Shown here: piece by piece, positions 45,746 to 56,960 of the stretch
How positions within the stretch are numbered: position 1 is the stretch's first letter
How the letters are laid out: each line of letters opens with the position of its first letter
NCBI RefSeq assembly: GCF_029633865.1
Contig: NC_079224.1
Location: forward strand, 23,182,895 to 23,246,894
DNA from: Lampris incognitus
Lineage: Eukaryota > Chordata > Actinopteri > Lampriformes > Lampridae
Direction: 5' to 3'
Length of the DNA: 64,000 nucleotides
Notes under the pieces: generated by a model
What the model was told of the DNA's origin: nothing
What the model saw: only the letters and a program-made list of their open reading frames with translations
Database searches by the model: none
Made by a program: the position numbers and the translations under genes

Positions 45746-45964
45746 CAAGTGACAGTAGTGACAGTTCTTAATATGTATACACAGTGTATGTTATTAAGTG
45801 TTACCAGAAAGGTAAATCAGTTCATCTGGTCATGAGAAAGATTTCATCACTCGTCTAAATGACTTTGCCAGTGTCATTTGACTGCAAGTTAGAGATTGAT
45901 CCTAGGATTTCCTTAGCTGATTACTGAGCATGTATCAAGACATTATTTGTTGTTCAAAGAAAGT

Positions 45965-46190
45965 TGAATAGCGTGATCCTCCCACGTGCTACGTCTCCCT
46001 GGTGCAACTCTTCACTGTCAGGTGAAAAGAAGTGGCTGGTGACTCCAAATTCATTGGAGGAGGCATTTGGCAGTCTGCAGTCTTCCCCGGATCGGCAGAG
46101 GGGATGGAGCAGCGACCGGGATGGCTCGGAAGAGTGGGGTAATTGGCCCGATACAATTGGGAAGAAAAAAAAAGGGGGGGGGACTTTCCA
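45965..46190 (+). mobile_element. tRNA-derived SINE, family A, copy 4 (5'-truncated)
   Basis: It holds only the 3' half (AATAGCGTGATCCTCCCACG to GGGAAGAAAAAAAAAGG). The tRNA-like head is missing, as expected from incomplete reverse transcription. Confidence 0.85.
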
Positions 46191-46519
46191 CTGCTGATTT
46201 ATAAAAGGAGGCAGTTGTGAGACAATAATCTCCCTCAGTTTGCCTAAGGACAGCACCCATTGTTTAACCTTCCTGACAGAACAGATGTTCCCGTCACACT
46301 GGACTGGATGGTTAGGGTCAGTTCTGCAAACTAAAATGACCCAGCTACCAAACAGTTTCTTCTGAAAACTGTCACTTGGGAGTAGGATTGTGAATGCAAA
46401 CAGTTTTCACTGACCTGCATTGAAAAGACCTTGACCTTGCTCCCAGTCTGTAAGAATTAGGACATTATGAAAGCCACTTTATTGACTTTGTATTCTTCCA
46501 ATGAATTATATTCTTAAAA

Positions 46520-46803
46520 TGAATTTGTTCACTGCATTTAACCCATCCTATTGTATAGGAGTAGTGGGCAGCTACAGCGCCCAGGGACCAACTCCAGCTC
46601 TTCTTTCCATTGCCTTGGTCAGTGGTACAGACAGGAGTATTAACCCTAACATGCATGTCTTTTTGATGGTGGGAGGAAACCCATGCAGACACGGGGAGAA
46701 CATGAAAACTCCACACAAAAAGAACCTGGGACGGCCTGGGGTTCGAACTCAGGACCTTCTTGCTATGAGGCAACAGTGCTAACCACTGGGCCACCATGCC
46801 GCC
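46520..46803 (-). mobile_element. tRNA-derived SINE, family B variant
   Basis: This is the same variant as 37512-37862: head GTGGCCCAGTGGTTAGCAC at the 46803 side, and GGGTTAAATGCAGTGAAC near the other end. Confidence 0.8.
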
Positions 46804-46863
46804 CAACCCTAATGAATATGCAAAGCAGATACAAACAAAAATGTATCATTTTCTGTGCAAGAG

Positions 46864-49325
46864 TATCTACTACTACTACTTTCGGCTGCTCCTGTTAGGG
46901 GTCGCCACAGCGGATCATCCGTTTCCATTTCTTCCTGTCTTCTGCGTCTTCCTCTGTCACACCAGCCACCTGCATGTCTTCCCTCACCACATCCATAAAC
47001 CTCCTCTTTGGCCTTCCTCTTCTCCTCTTCCCTGGCAGCTCCATATTCAGCATCCTTCTCCCAATATACTCAGCATCTCTCCTCCACACATGTCCAAGCC
47101 ATCTCAATCTTGCCTCTCTTGCTTTGTCTCCAAACCGTCCAACCTGAGCGGTCCCTCTAATATAATCGTTCCTAATCCTGTCCTTCTTCGTTACTCCCAG
47201 TGAGAATCTTAACATCTTCAACTCTGCCACCTCCAGCTCCACCTCCTGTCTTTTCGTCAGTGCCACTGTCTCCAAACCATATAACATAGCTGGTCTCACA
47301 ACCATCTTGTAAACTTTCCCTTTAACTCTTGCTGATACCCTTCTGTCGCAAATCACTCCTGACTCACTTCTCCACCCACTCCAACCTGCCTGCACTCTCT
47401 TTTTCACCTCTCTACTGCACTCCCCGTTACTTTGGACAGTTGACCCCAAGTATTTAAACTCAAATGCCTTTGTCACCTCCACTCCTTGCATCCTGACCAT
47501 TCCACTGTCCTCCCTCTCATTCACGCATAGGTATTCCGTCTTGTTCCTACTGACTTTCATTCCTCTTCTCTCCAGTGCATACCTCCACCTCTCCAGGCTC
47601 CCCTCAACCTGCACCCTACTCTCGCTACAGATCACAATGTCATCCGCGAACATCATCGTCCATGGAGACTCCTGCCTGATCTTGTCCGTCAACCTGTCCA
47701 TCACCATTTCAAACAAGAAAGGGCTAAGAGCCGATCCTTGATGTAATCCCACCTCCACCTTGAACCCATCTGTCATTCCAACCACACACCTCACCATTGT
47801 CACACCTCCCTCATACGTATCCTGCACCACTCCTACATACTTCTCTGCAACTCCTGACTTCCACATACAATACCACACCTCCTCTCTCGGCACTCTGTCA
47901 TAAGCTTTCTCTAAATCTACAAAGACACAATGCAACTCTTTCTGGCCTTCTCTATACTTCTCAATCAACATTCTCAAAGCAAACATCGCATCTGTGGCGC
48001 TCTTTCGTGGCATGAAACCATACTGCTGCTCGCTGATCGTCACCTCTCCTCTTAACCTAGCTTCTATTACTCTTTCCCAAATCTTCATGCTGTGGCTGAT
48101 CGACTTTATACCTCTGTAGTTGTTACAGTTCTGCACATCACCCTTGTTCTTGAAAATCGGTACCAGTATGCTTCTTCTCCACTCCTCAGGCATCCTCTCA
48201 CTTTCCAGGATTGTGTTAAACAATCTAGTTAAAAACTCCACTGCCATCTCTCCTAAACATCTCCATGCCTCCACAGGTATGTCATCAGGACCAACTGCCT
48301 TTCCACTCTTCATCCTCTTCATAACTGCCCTCACTTCATCCTTGCTAATCCGCTGAACTTCCTGATTCACTATCCCTATATCATCCAACCTTCTCTCTCT
48401 CTCATTTTCTTCATTCATCAGCCCCTCAAAGTATTCCTTCCACCTTCTTAGCACACTCTCCTCGCTTGTCAGCACATTTCCATCTCTATCCTTGATCGCC
48501 CTAACTTGCTGCACATCCTTTGCAGCTTGGTCCCTCTGTCTAGCCAATCGGTACAAGTCCTTTTCTCCTTCCTTAGTGTCTAATCTGTCATACAACTCAC
48601 CATATGCCTTTTCCTTTGCCTTTGCCACCTCTCTCTTTGCTTTACGCTGCATCTCCTTGTACTCCTGTCTACTTTCTTCATCTCTCTTACTATCCCACTT
48701 CTTCTTTGCCAACCTTTTCCTCTGTATACTTTGCTGTACTTCCTCATTCCACCACCAAGTCTCCTTGTCTTCCTTCCTCTGTCCTGATGACACACCAAGT
48801 ACCTTCCTAGCTGTCTCCCTCACTATTTCTGCAGGGGTTTTCCAGCCATCTGGCAACTCTTCACTACCACCCAGTGCCTGTCTTAACTCCTGCCTGAACT
48901 CCACACAACAGTCTTCCTTCTTCAACTTCCACCATTTGATCTTCGGCTGTGTCTTCACTCGCTTCCTCTTCTTGGTCTCCAAAGTCATCCTACAGACCAC
49001 CATCCGATGCTGCCTAGCTACGTTCTCCCCTGTCACCACCTTGCAGTCTCCAATCCCTTTTAGATGGCGCCTTCTACATAAGATATAGTCCACCTGTGTG
49101 CACTTTCCTCCACTCTTGTACGTCACCCTGTGTTCCTCCCTCTTCTTGAAATATGTATTCACCACAGCCATTTCCATCCTTTTCGCAAAATCGACCACCA
49201 TCTGTCCTTCCACATTTCTCTTCTTGACTCCATACCTGCCCATCTCCTCATCACCTCTGTTCCCTTATCCGAGCTTGGGACCCGCACTAAGAATACATTG
49301 GCTTCCTCAGTGGCTGGGTTAGTGG
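46864..49325 (-). mobile_element. RTE-like LINE, copy A (internal deletion)
   Basis: The 3' end reads GGAGCAGCCGAAAG followed by (TAG)n at 46864-46880, an RTE-style simple-repeat tail. The 5' end keeps 5'UTR sequence (CCCAGCCACTGAGG, then ATTCTTAGTGC). The 5'UTR is joined at about 49264 directly to the late endonuclease region. Compared with copy B, roughly 650-700 bp are missing, including the endonuclease start. Confidence 0.85.
46895..49243 (-). CDS. RTE-like LINE polyprotein, 782 residues, reverse transcriptase intact, endonuclease truncated
   Basis: The open frame covers the C-terminal part of the AP-type endonuclease (VDYILCRRRH, ARQHRMVVC; about residues 1-90) and a basic linker. The reverse transcriptase follows: SGKAVGPDDIPVEAWRC, ILVPIFKNKGDVQNCNNYRG, YGFMPRKSATDAMFALRML, HCVFVDLEKAYDRVP, GLHQGSALSPFLFEMVMDRL and the FADD box in WTMMFADDIVI. 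The end carries RLRWLGHVWRRD and GKRRRGRPKRRF. Upstream of the ATG a TAA is in frame, so this ATG is only the first available one. It has no endonuclease catalytic start, so autonomous target-primed insertion is unlikely. The frame has no stops over 2.3 kb, which suggests a young copy. Confidence 0.88.
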   Translation of the reverse strand: MGRYGVKKRNVEGQMVVDFAKRMEMAVVNTYFKKREEHRVTYKSGGKCTQVDYILCRRRHLKGIGDCKVVTGENVARQHRMVVCRMTLETKKRKRVKTQPKIKWWKLKKEDCCVEFRQELRQALGGSEELPDGWKTPAEIVRETARKVLGVSSGQRKEDKETWWWNEEVQQSIQRKRLAKKKWDSKRDEESRQEYKEMQRKAKREVAKAKEKAYGELYDRLDTKEGEKDLYRLARQRDQAAKDVQQVRAIKDRDGNVLTSEESVLRRWKEYFEGLMNEENERERRLDDIGIVNQEVQRISKDEVRAVMKRMKSGKAVGPDDIPVEAWRCLGEMAVEFLTRLFNTILESERMPEEWRRSILVPIFKNKGDVQNCNNYRGIKSISHSMKIWERVIEARLRGEVTISEQQYGFMPRKSATDAMFALRMLIEKYREGQKELHCVFVDLEKAYDRVPREEVWYCMWKSGVAEKYVGVVQDTYEGGVTMVRCVVGMTDGFKVEVGLHQGSALSPFLFEMVMDRLTDKIRQESPWTMMFADDIVICSESRVQVEGSLERWRYALERRGMKVSRNKTEYLCVNEREDSGMVRMQGVEVTKAFEFKYLGSTVQSNGECSREVKKRVQAGWSGWRSESGVICDRRVSARVKGKVYKMVVRPAMLYGLETVALTKRQEVELEVAELKMLRFSLGVTKKDRIRNDYIRGTAQVGRFGDKAREARLRWLGHVWRRDAEYIGRRMLNMELPGKRRRGRPKRRFMDVVREDMQVAGVTEEDAEDRKKWKRMIRCGDP

Positions 49326-49424
49326 CTGGGACAGTAGGCTATCATACATGAACAGGATTGTAAAAAGTCTCTTACCTTACTATTTAAGTTGAATAACATG
49401 CCAAAACCAAAGCGGTTTCACATT
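49326..49424 (-). repeat. 97-bp repeat shared with 56165-56261
   Basis: On the minus strand it reads GTGAAACCGCTTTGGTTTTG through GATAGCCTACTGTCC, about 88% like the plus-strand sequence at 56165-56261. Here it flanks the 5' end of RTE copy A; there it flanks the 3' end of RTE copy B. Confidence 0.8.
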
Positions 49425-49989
49425 AATAATACAAAATACTAAAGCTCCATATGAATTATTTTCAGTAAAATAAAGTGTTGACATTTGCGACTAGCCTTGG
49501 GTCTCTTTGTGTTCTTCCTCTTCTTGGGGGAAGACTTGCCAGATGACTCCATGAAGCTATCAGTTATGAGACCATCATGGCCCCATTTTCTGTCAATCAC
49601 AAATTATGAATATACTGCATTACAGAGCTGGTTAATCTAACTACCTTGCCTTCAATCATGTTTTATTCTCACGCAAGAAAACTGTCCCGTCTCACCTCCA
49701 ACACACAAACTGGACTTATTAGGCTACTACTAGCTAACATGGTGGCTGCAATACTTGACTAAATGGCTGGTGGTGATGATAGGCTAGCTAACGTTAGCTA
49801 GCTAAAATGGTAGCTGTCACACATGGCTGGCTATGACTACGTGGAAGCTAAATTCTTTCAAGTTGTTTGGGCAGGTGATGTGAAAGGGTGCTATGCTAGG
49901 CTGACGTTAACAAGATAGCTATGCTAATATAGCTAGCAAGCTAAAAAGATGATCACTTATTTAGAGCTATCTGTGCTCTAAATAATGTG
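49425..49989. other. Intergenic DNA with GCTAGC/TTAGCTA words
   Basis: Repeated GCTAGCTAACGTTAGCTAGC-like words near 49780-49950 and no gene. A minus-strand Lys/Ser-rich reading near 49490-49560 has no splice or family support. Confidence 0.4.
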
Positions 49990-50371
49990 CTCTGTCACCT
50001 CACAGCAAGAAGGCCCTGGGTTCAAGCCCCGAGGTAATCCAACCTTGGGGGTCGTCCCGGGTCGTCCTCTCTATGGAGTTTGCATGTTCTCCCTGTGTCT
50101 GCGCGGGTTTCCTCCGGGTGCTCCCGTTTCCTCCCACTGTCCAAAGACATGTAGGTCAGGTGAATCAGCCGTACTAAATTGACCCTAGGTGTGAATGTGT
50201 GTGTAAGAGTCGGCCATCACCCTGTGATGGCCGACTCTTACCTGTGATGGCCTGGCGGCCTGTCCAGGGTTTCTCCCTGCCTGCCGCCCAATGACTACTA
50301 AGATAGGCTCCAGCATCCCCGCAACCCTGAGTAAGGATAAGCGGTTTGGATAATGGATGGATGGATGTGAT
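49990..50371 (+). mobile_element. tRNA-derived SINE, family B, with inserted palindrome
   Basis: The head lacks its first bases, but the B box (GGTTCAAGCCC) and the full body and GGAT tail are present. Relative to the copy at 8637-9012 it has an extra inverted repeat at 50203-50241. Confidence 0.85.
50203..50241. repeat. Perfect 18-bp-arm hairpin inside a SINE
   Basis: GTAAGAGTCGGCCATCAC (50203-50220) and GTGATGGCCGACTCTTAC (50224-50241) are exact reverse complements around CCT. The next bases repeat CTGTGATGGCC of the normal SINE. Confidence 0.95.
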
Positions 50372-50775
50372 TTAGCTTGATAAAAATTAATAATTATGAA
50401 AAAATGAACCTGTAACATTGAAGCAATGATCATTACTGTCTCAAACATCAGCTAAAGGTAGGTCTTTTATCTTACTTGTGTCCAGCATGCAATTTGCAGT
50501 TTACACCAGTTGAGATTGTCTACAGTGATGGCGATTTGAAGAGACTGTCACTACCTGATCTGAGTCAGCAGTAGGGTCACGCATGCATTATTTTAAGACA
50601 TTTTACCAGTCGGTAAGTAAATGTGGTATTTCTTGGGCTTCTTTTGACCCAGAAATATTTGTGTTGCAAACTATTAAATTAAGGGCGTTATTGAGCTCTA
50701 AAGTGTCAAAATGTCCTTTAGTGTAACTGTCTGGGTTAATATTCTAATGACAAAAGTGTTTTTAAAATGTAGAAA

Positions 50776-50891
50776 TTCCATCCGTTATCCAAACCGCTTA
50801 TCCTGCTGTCAGTGTCGTGGGGATGCTGGAGCCTATCCCAGCAGTCATTGGGCGGCAGGCAGGGGGACACCCTGGACAGGCCGCCAGGCCA

Positions 50892-50893
<2 letters not shown>
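50776..50893 (-). mobile_element. SINE family B 3' fragment
   Basis: Reverse complement of the GGATAAGCGG...CCTGGCGGCCTGTCC end, running into a CA array at 50894-50946. Confidence 0.85.

Positions 50894-50946
<53 letters not shown>
50894..50946. repeat. (CA)n microsatellite
   Basis: About 26 CA units abutting a SINE fragment. In the full SINE copy this position is a GTGTGT run, so the array may have grown from it. Confidence 0.95.
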
Positions 50947-50947
<1 letters not shown>

Positions 50948-51914
50948 AATTATTATATTATCAAATTATCAAATCAATCAAATTGTAAAGTCCACTTTTT
51001 TAATTATCCCGTAATATAAATGAACACCCATGGCATAATTGTGGTAGTGTTTGCAACAATATGTAGAATAATGGGCAACATACTGTATCTAAAAAAATGT
51101 TTAAAAACTTGAATAACCTTTGTCCAGACTTTTGCGCTACATCATTGTCATTAAGTATAACGAAGGAAAAAAAACATTTTAAAGCATGTCACAGTGTGAC
51201 ATCACAAAGAAGACCCACTGAAAACCCTCTATCAATGTGATCAGGTGAGTTAATATCTGAAATATTTGTTTATTTCCCCTTTTCACCCTCTAGTAACCTT
51301 TGTAACAAAAACACATGTCCTTCAGTACAACACAGAAAACATACTTTTAATTTCATAATTTTATAAAAAGCTATATTAAATATGAAAAGTAAGAATAATT
51401 TTATAGGTCAAGGTCATTACTTTATATTGGTGGCCAAGGAACTGCCGGTTAAATGTGTTTATGCATGAAATCTGTACTTCAGCATCACACTTTTGTCTTT
51501 CAGCACAACAAAAGTTTAATTTTATACCACAATGTCAACTGTTATGCTGACTGACAGTAGCTTTGTTATCTCATGTTTTCACTAGCTTACAAAATTTCAT
51601 CATGCAATTCATATTTACTTGTATGAACACTGGATATTATCATTTTAAACTATTTTAGGGAATTTTAAGGTATGTCAAGACACACTGTATTTATACTGTA
51701 GATGCTATTGTCTAATAAGGAGAGGGCACAGACAAAAGATTAATGCAGATTCAGTTGCTAGGGAGGAAAGACTACACGGAAGAAAAGTAAGGTATTATTT
51801 TCATGGCTTCACGCTACTTTCAGCAACAGAACAGGATATAAAGCTGAGTGGGTAACACTTAACATTAAGTTGCACTATGACACTGTCGTTAATGTTTTAT
51901 TGCACTGCAGTTAA
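50947..51914. other. Intergenic AT-rich DNA
   Basis: No gene, RNA or clear repeat seen. Confidence 0.5.
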
Positions 51915-53844
51915 GGCACTGATGGAACCCAGCCACTGAGGATGCACTAGCCACTGCATTCTTAGTGCCAGTAACAAGCCCGGATAAATGTGGAGGGTTG
52001 CGTCAGGAAGGGCATCCCCCATAAAAACTTTGCCAAATCAAATATGTGGATCATAAATCAGATTTCCATACTGAATCGGTCGAGGCCTGGGTTATCAACA
52101 ACCACCACTGGTACTGTTGGCCAGCAGGGTGCCAGTGGAAACTCTGCTACTGTTGGGTGAAGGAGAAGGAGAGGGGGAAGGCATGTCCAGAAGCAGTGCG
52201 AGAGGAGGAAGGGTAGGAGTGTGGAGGTGAGAGTCAGAACTTTGAATGTTGGTACTATGACTGGTAAAGGCAGAGAGCTGGCTGATTTGATGGAGAGAAG
52301 GAAGGTAGGTATACTGTGTGTGCAAGAGACGAGGTGGAAGGGGAGTAAGGCCAGAAGCATTGGAGGTGGGTTCAAACTCTTCTACCATGGTGCAGATGGG
52401 AGGAGAAATGGGGTAGGGGTAGTTCTGAAGGAAGACTAGTTCAAAAGTGTGTGGGAGGTGAAGAGAGTGTCAGACAGAGTGATGAGGATGACGCTGGACA
52501 CTTAAGGGGTGATGATGAATGTTATCAGCGCATATACCCCGCAAGTTGGGTGTGAAATGGAAGAGAACGAATAATTCTGGAGTGAGTTAGATGAATTGGT
52601 GGAGAGTGTACCCAAGGAGGAGAGAGTGGTGATTGGAGCAGACTTCAATGGGAATGTTGGAGAAGGGAACAGAGGTGATAGGTAGGTATGGTGCCCAGGA
52701 GAGGAATGTAGAAGGACATATGGTGGTGGAATTTGCGAAATGGATGAAAATGGATGTGGTGAATACATATTTCAATAAGAGGACGGAACACAGGGTGATG
52801 TATAAGAGTGGAGGAAAGTGTACACAGGTGGACTATATCTTATGCAGTAGGCACAATCTGAAAGAGATTGGAGACTGCAAGGTGGTGACAGGGGAGAACG
52901 TAGCGAGGCAGCATCAGATGGTGGTTTGTAGGATGACTTTGGACACCAAGAAGAGGAAGAGAGTGAAGGTTGAGCCAAGGATCAAACAGTGGAAACTGAA
53001 GAAGGAAGACTGCTGTGTGGAGTTCAGGGAGGAGTTAAGAGAGGCACTGGGTGGTAGTGAAGAGTTGCCGGATGGCTGGGCAACCACGGCAGAAATAGTG
53101 AGGGAGGCAGCTAAGAAGGAACTTGGTGTGTCATCTGGACAGAGGAAGGAAGACAAGGAGACTTAGTGGGGGAATAAGGAAGTACAGCAAAGTATACAGA
53201 GAAAGAAGTTGGTAAAGAAGAAGTGGGATAGTCAGAGTAGAAAGTAGACAAGAGTACAAGGAGATGCGGTGTAAAGCAAAGAGATAAGTGGCGGAAGGCA
53301 AAGGAAAAGGCATATGTTGAATTGTATGACAGGTTGGACACTAAGGAAGAACAAAAGGACTTGTATTGATTGGCGAGCCAGAGGGACAGAGCTGGGAAGG
53401 ATGTGCAGCAGATTAGGGCAATCAAGGATAGAGATGGAAATATGCTGACAAGCAAGGAGAGTGTTGAAAAGGTGGAAGGAGTACTTTGAAAATGAGAGAG
53501 AGAGAAGGTTAGATGTTGTAGGGATAGTGAATCAGGAAGTGCGGTGGATTAGCAAGGAGGAAGTGAGGGCAGCTATGAAGAGGCTGAAGAGTGGAAAGGC
53601 AGGTGGTCCAGATGACATACCTGTGGAGGCATGGAGGTGTTTAGCAGAGATTTCAGTGGAGTTTTTAACTAGATTGTTTAACACGATCTTGGTATGTGAG
53701 AGGATACTTGAGGAGTGGAGAAGAAGCATACTGGTACCAGTTTTCAAGCGTATGGGTGATGTGCAGACATATAGTAACTATAGAGTTATAAAGTTGATCA
53801 GCCACAGCATGAAGATTTGGGAAAGAGTAGTGGAAGCTAGGTTA

Positions 53845-54979
53845 TAGTTTTTCTTGATTGCTTACACACATTTAGCGAATCATGGGTCAACTTAATCTAA
53901 TGCTCACACCTTCTTTGCACAGCAAGAGTCTTGTCTGGCGAATGGGTTAACTATTTTTCATTGTTTTCACACAATTTTCTTTGAGTTTTAACACACTTTT
54001 CAAAACAGTTAACACACTTCTCAGAGAAAGACATGAAACCTAATTGAATAACCATGTCAACACATTGCAGACACTCAGTAGCAGCCTACTGAAACTGCTC
54101 TCTCAATTCTAAATATCATCAGCACCTGTGCACCTGTATGAAAGAGGTCAATAGATTGAAGTTGATACCAAGCATGGACCGAGGAGGCTGCTACCAACAA
54201 CCTCAGCGAGGACGAGGAAGAGGTAGAGGGCTGCCTGTCAGGGGACGTGGCGTTTGTGTAAGATGTTCTAATGAAATTAGGGCATCAGTCATTGATCACG
54301 TAGTCAATCGTGGCCTCTCCATGAGAGAGGCTGGCCAAAGGTTTCAGCCAAACCTGAGCCGTCATACTGTGGCATCAATTGTTCGTACGTTCCGCAATGA
54401 AAATAGGTAAGTCACTTTGCCGGCCTTTACAGTCAATTTACTGTGTTTCACTGTATTTGCACTCTTGGCAACAACCATTTCTATACTTTTGTAAAGTGTG
54501 TTGCCACAATACAATGCAGTACTGTAGTTTCACTGAAGCCATTTGCAATAGAGTAAGTGACTTTCAAAATATACAATTTCAAATACTTTCTGACAGCATA
54601 TTCCCTAAGTAAGAGTGCTCTGTACCAAACCCAAATTGTATTATGGTTGTCAGTGGTAAAACAGTCAGTACTGTGAGGGTGCTGCACAAAGGTTGAAGTG
54701 ATCGTTGCAGAGGTTGATATTGATAGTTGTAGTTTCAATTTTGCTATCCATTGTTAAATAAATGAGAAAACATACATTTTCAATTGAGCACAAATTGTAG
54801 ATTTTGATGGAAATGTTTGGTTTTGATGGGTGTGTGACAAGCGTTGAGAAGGTGGTGTCATTCTGCAAACATTATATGCTGTTTTGGTCATTTTGTCTTC
54901 AGTTAAGGGGTGTGTGTGAGCTGTTCTGAAAAAGTGAACTGTGAATGGAAAAATGTGCCAAAGGAATCGAGAAAAACTG
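53845..54979 (+). mobile_element. Mariner/Tc1-superfamily nonautonomous element nested in the RTE LINE
   Basis: The ends TAGTTTTTCTTGATTGC (53845) and GAATCGAGAAAAACTG (ending 54979) are inverted repeats with a C/T change at the first base. TA is duplicated at 53843-53844 and 54980-54981. Removing it restores the LINE sequence of copy A (GGTTA-AGAGG) exactly. It carries only the 5' part of a transposase. Confidence 0.88.
54138..54410 (+). pseudogene. Mariner-like transposase N-terminal fragment
   Basis: This 90-residue frame has an RGRGRGRG-type N-terminus and a helix-turn-helix region (EIRASVIDHVVNRGLSMREA, NLSRHTVASIVRTFRNENR). It stops right after. The catalytic domain is absent from the element, so it is an internal-deletion derivative. 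Confidence 0.75.
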
Positions 54980-56164
54980 TAAGAGGAGAGGTGACGATTA
55001 GCAAGCAGCAGTGTGGTTTCATGCCACAAAAGAGCACTACAGATGAAATGTTTACTTTAAGAGTGTTGATGGAGAAGTATAGAGAAGGCCAGAAGGAGTT
55101 ACATTGTGTCTTTGTGGATTTAGAGAAAGCATATGACAGGGTGCCGAGAGAGGAGGTGTGGTATCGTATGAGGAAGTCGGGAGTGGCAGAGAAGTATATA
55201 AAGATATGTAGGAGTGATGCAGGATATGTATGAGGGCAGTGTGACAGTGGTGAGGTCTGCGGTAGGAATGACAGATGGGTTCAAGGTGGAGGTGGGATTA
55301 CATCAAGGACCGGCTCTGAGCCCTTTCTTGTTTGCAATGGTGATGGACAGGTTGACAGAGAAGATCAGGCAGGAGTCTATGTGGACTATGATATTCGTGG
55401 GAATATCATAGTAGGGAGCAGGTTGAGGAGAGCCTGGAGAGGCGGAGGTATGCACTGGAGAGAAGAGGAATGAAAGTCAGTAAGAGCAAGACGGAATACA
55501 TATACATTAATGAAAGGGAGGAAAGTGGAATGGTGAGGATGCAAGAAGTAGAGGTGGTGAAGGCATATGAGTTTAAATACTTATAGTCAACCGTTCAAAG
55601 TAACAGGGAGTTCAGAAGAGAGGTGAAGAAGAGAGTGCAGGCAGGGTGAAGTGGGTGGAGAAGAGTGTCAGGAGGGATTTGCGACAGAAGGGTACCAGCC
55701 AGAGTGAAAGGGAAGGTTTACAAGATGGTAGTGACACCAGCTAGCTATGTTATATGGTTTGGGGATGGTGGCACTGACCAAAAGACAAGAGGCGGAGCTG
55801 GAGGTGGCAGAGTTGAAGATGCTAAGATTTTCATTGAGAGTGACGAAGAAGGACAGGACTAGGAACGAATATATTAGAGGGACAGCTCAGGTTGGATTGT
55901 TTGGAGACAAAGCAAGAGGCCAGATTGAGATGGCTTGGACATGTGCAGAGGAGAGATGCTGGGTATATTGGGAGAAGGATGCTGAATATGGAGCTGCCAA
56001 GCAAGAAGAAAAGAGGAAGACCATAGAGGAGGTTTATGGATGTGGTGAGGGAGGATATGCAGGTGGCTAGTGTGTGACAGAGGAAGATGCAGAGGACAGG
56101 AAGCGATGGGACTGGATGATCTGCTGTGGCGACCCCTAACGGGAGCAGCCGAAAATAGCAGTAG

Positions 56165-56261
56165 AATGTGAAACCACTTTGGTTTGGGCATGTTCTTCAA
56201 CTTAAATAGCAAGGTAAGAGACTTTCTACAAACCTGTTCATGTACGATAGCCTACCGTCCA
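56165..56261 (+). repeat. 97-bp repeat shared with 49326-49424
   Basis: GTGAAACCACTTTGGTTTGG through GATAGCCTACCGTCC, starting about 10 bp after the 3' end of RTE copy B. The counterpart precedes the 5' end of copy A on the opposite strand. Confidence 0.8.
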
Positions 56262-56531
56262 AGTATATACACTACATGGTCCTGTATTTTCTAACAAAGA
56301 AACTAAAAACATTTTAACATTTAACATTTTATTGCATGTGATCTGCTTTGAAAAATTTGATATGGACTTTAGTGTTGCTTAATTAATGTTTAATTTATGA
56401 GAAATTGAGCGTCACTTTATAGAGACAAGAAGCATTTAATTCATACATCATTCATGGATGTGCTAGTCAAATGAATGTACAAACAGGCGTTTAGGTTCAT
56501 GATATAGACACTTTATTAAAGATAAATTAGG

Positions 56532-56960
56532 AGCGGCGTTCGGGTGGCGTAGCGGTCTATTCCGTTGCCTATCGGGGATGGCCGGTTCGAATCCCTGTGT
56601 TACCTCCGGCTTGGTCGGGCGTACCTACAGACGCAAATGGCCGTGTCTGCGGCTAAGAAGCTGGATCTGTCCTGGTCGCTGCGCTAGCGCCTCCTCTGGT
56701 CGGTTGGGGCGACTGTTCGGGGGGGGGGGACTAGGGGGAATAGCATGATCCTCCCATGCGCTACGTCCCCCTGGTGAAACTCCTCACTGTCAAGTGAAAA
56801 GAAGCGGCTGGCGACTCCACCTGTATCGGAGGAGGCATGTGGTAGTCAGCAGCCCTCCCCGGATCGGCAGAGGGGGGTGGAGCAGCAACCGGGACAGCTC
56901 GCAAGAGTGGGGTAATTGGCCAAGTACAATTGGAAGAAGAAAAAAAAGGGAGGGGGGTAA
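56532..56960 (+). mobile_element. tRNA-derived SINE, family A, copy 5
   Basis: Full-length: head GTGGCGTAGCGGTCTATTCC, B box GGTTCGAATCCC near 56584, body and A/G-rich tail as in the other copies. A target duplication is not clear. Confidence 0.85.

Larger units (their letters stand above)
51915..56155 (+). pseudogene. RTE-like LINE, copy B, full span but broken, with nested transposon
   Basis: It starts with 5'UTR (CCCAGCCACTGAGGATGC). The endonuclease follows at about 52221 (VRVRTLNVGTMTGKGRELAD, VQETRWKGSK), then linker and RT. RT is interrupted at 53844/54980 by a 1,135-bp insertion and resumes with YGFMP-equivalent CGFMPQKSTTDEMF, HCVFVDLEKAYDRVP and GLHQGPALSPFLFAMVMDRL. The FADD box is lost (TMIFVGIS). 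The 3' end is GGAGCAGCCGAAAAT near 56150. Many stops and frameshifts make it dead, but it shows the parts missing from copy A. Confidence 0.88.

Noticed and set aside
49490-49560. Minus-strand Lys/Ser-rich reading as a host exon
   Set aside because: No matching acceptor and donor and no neighbouring exon; composition alone is weak evidence.
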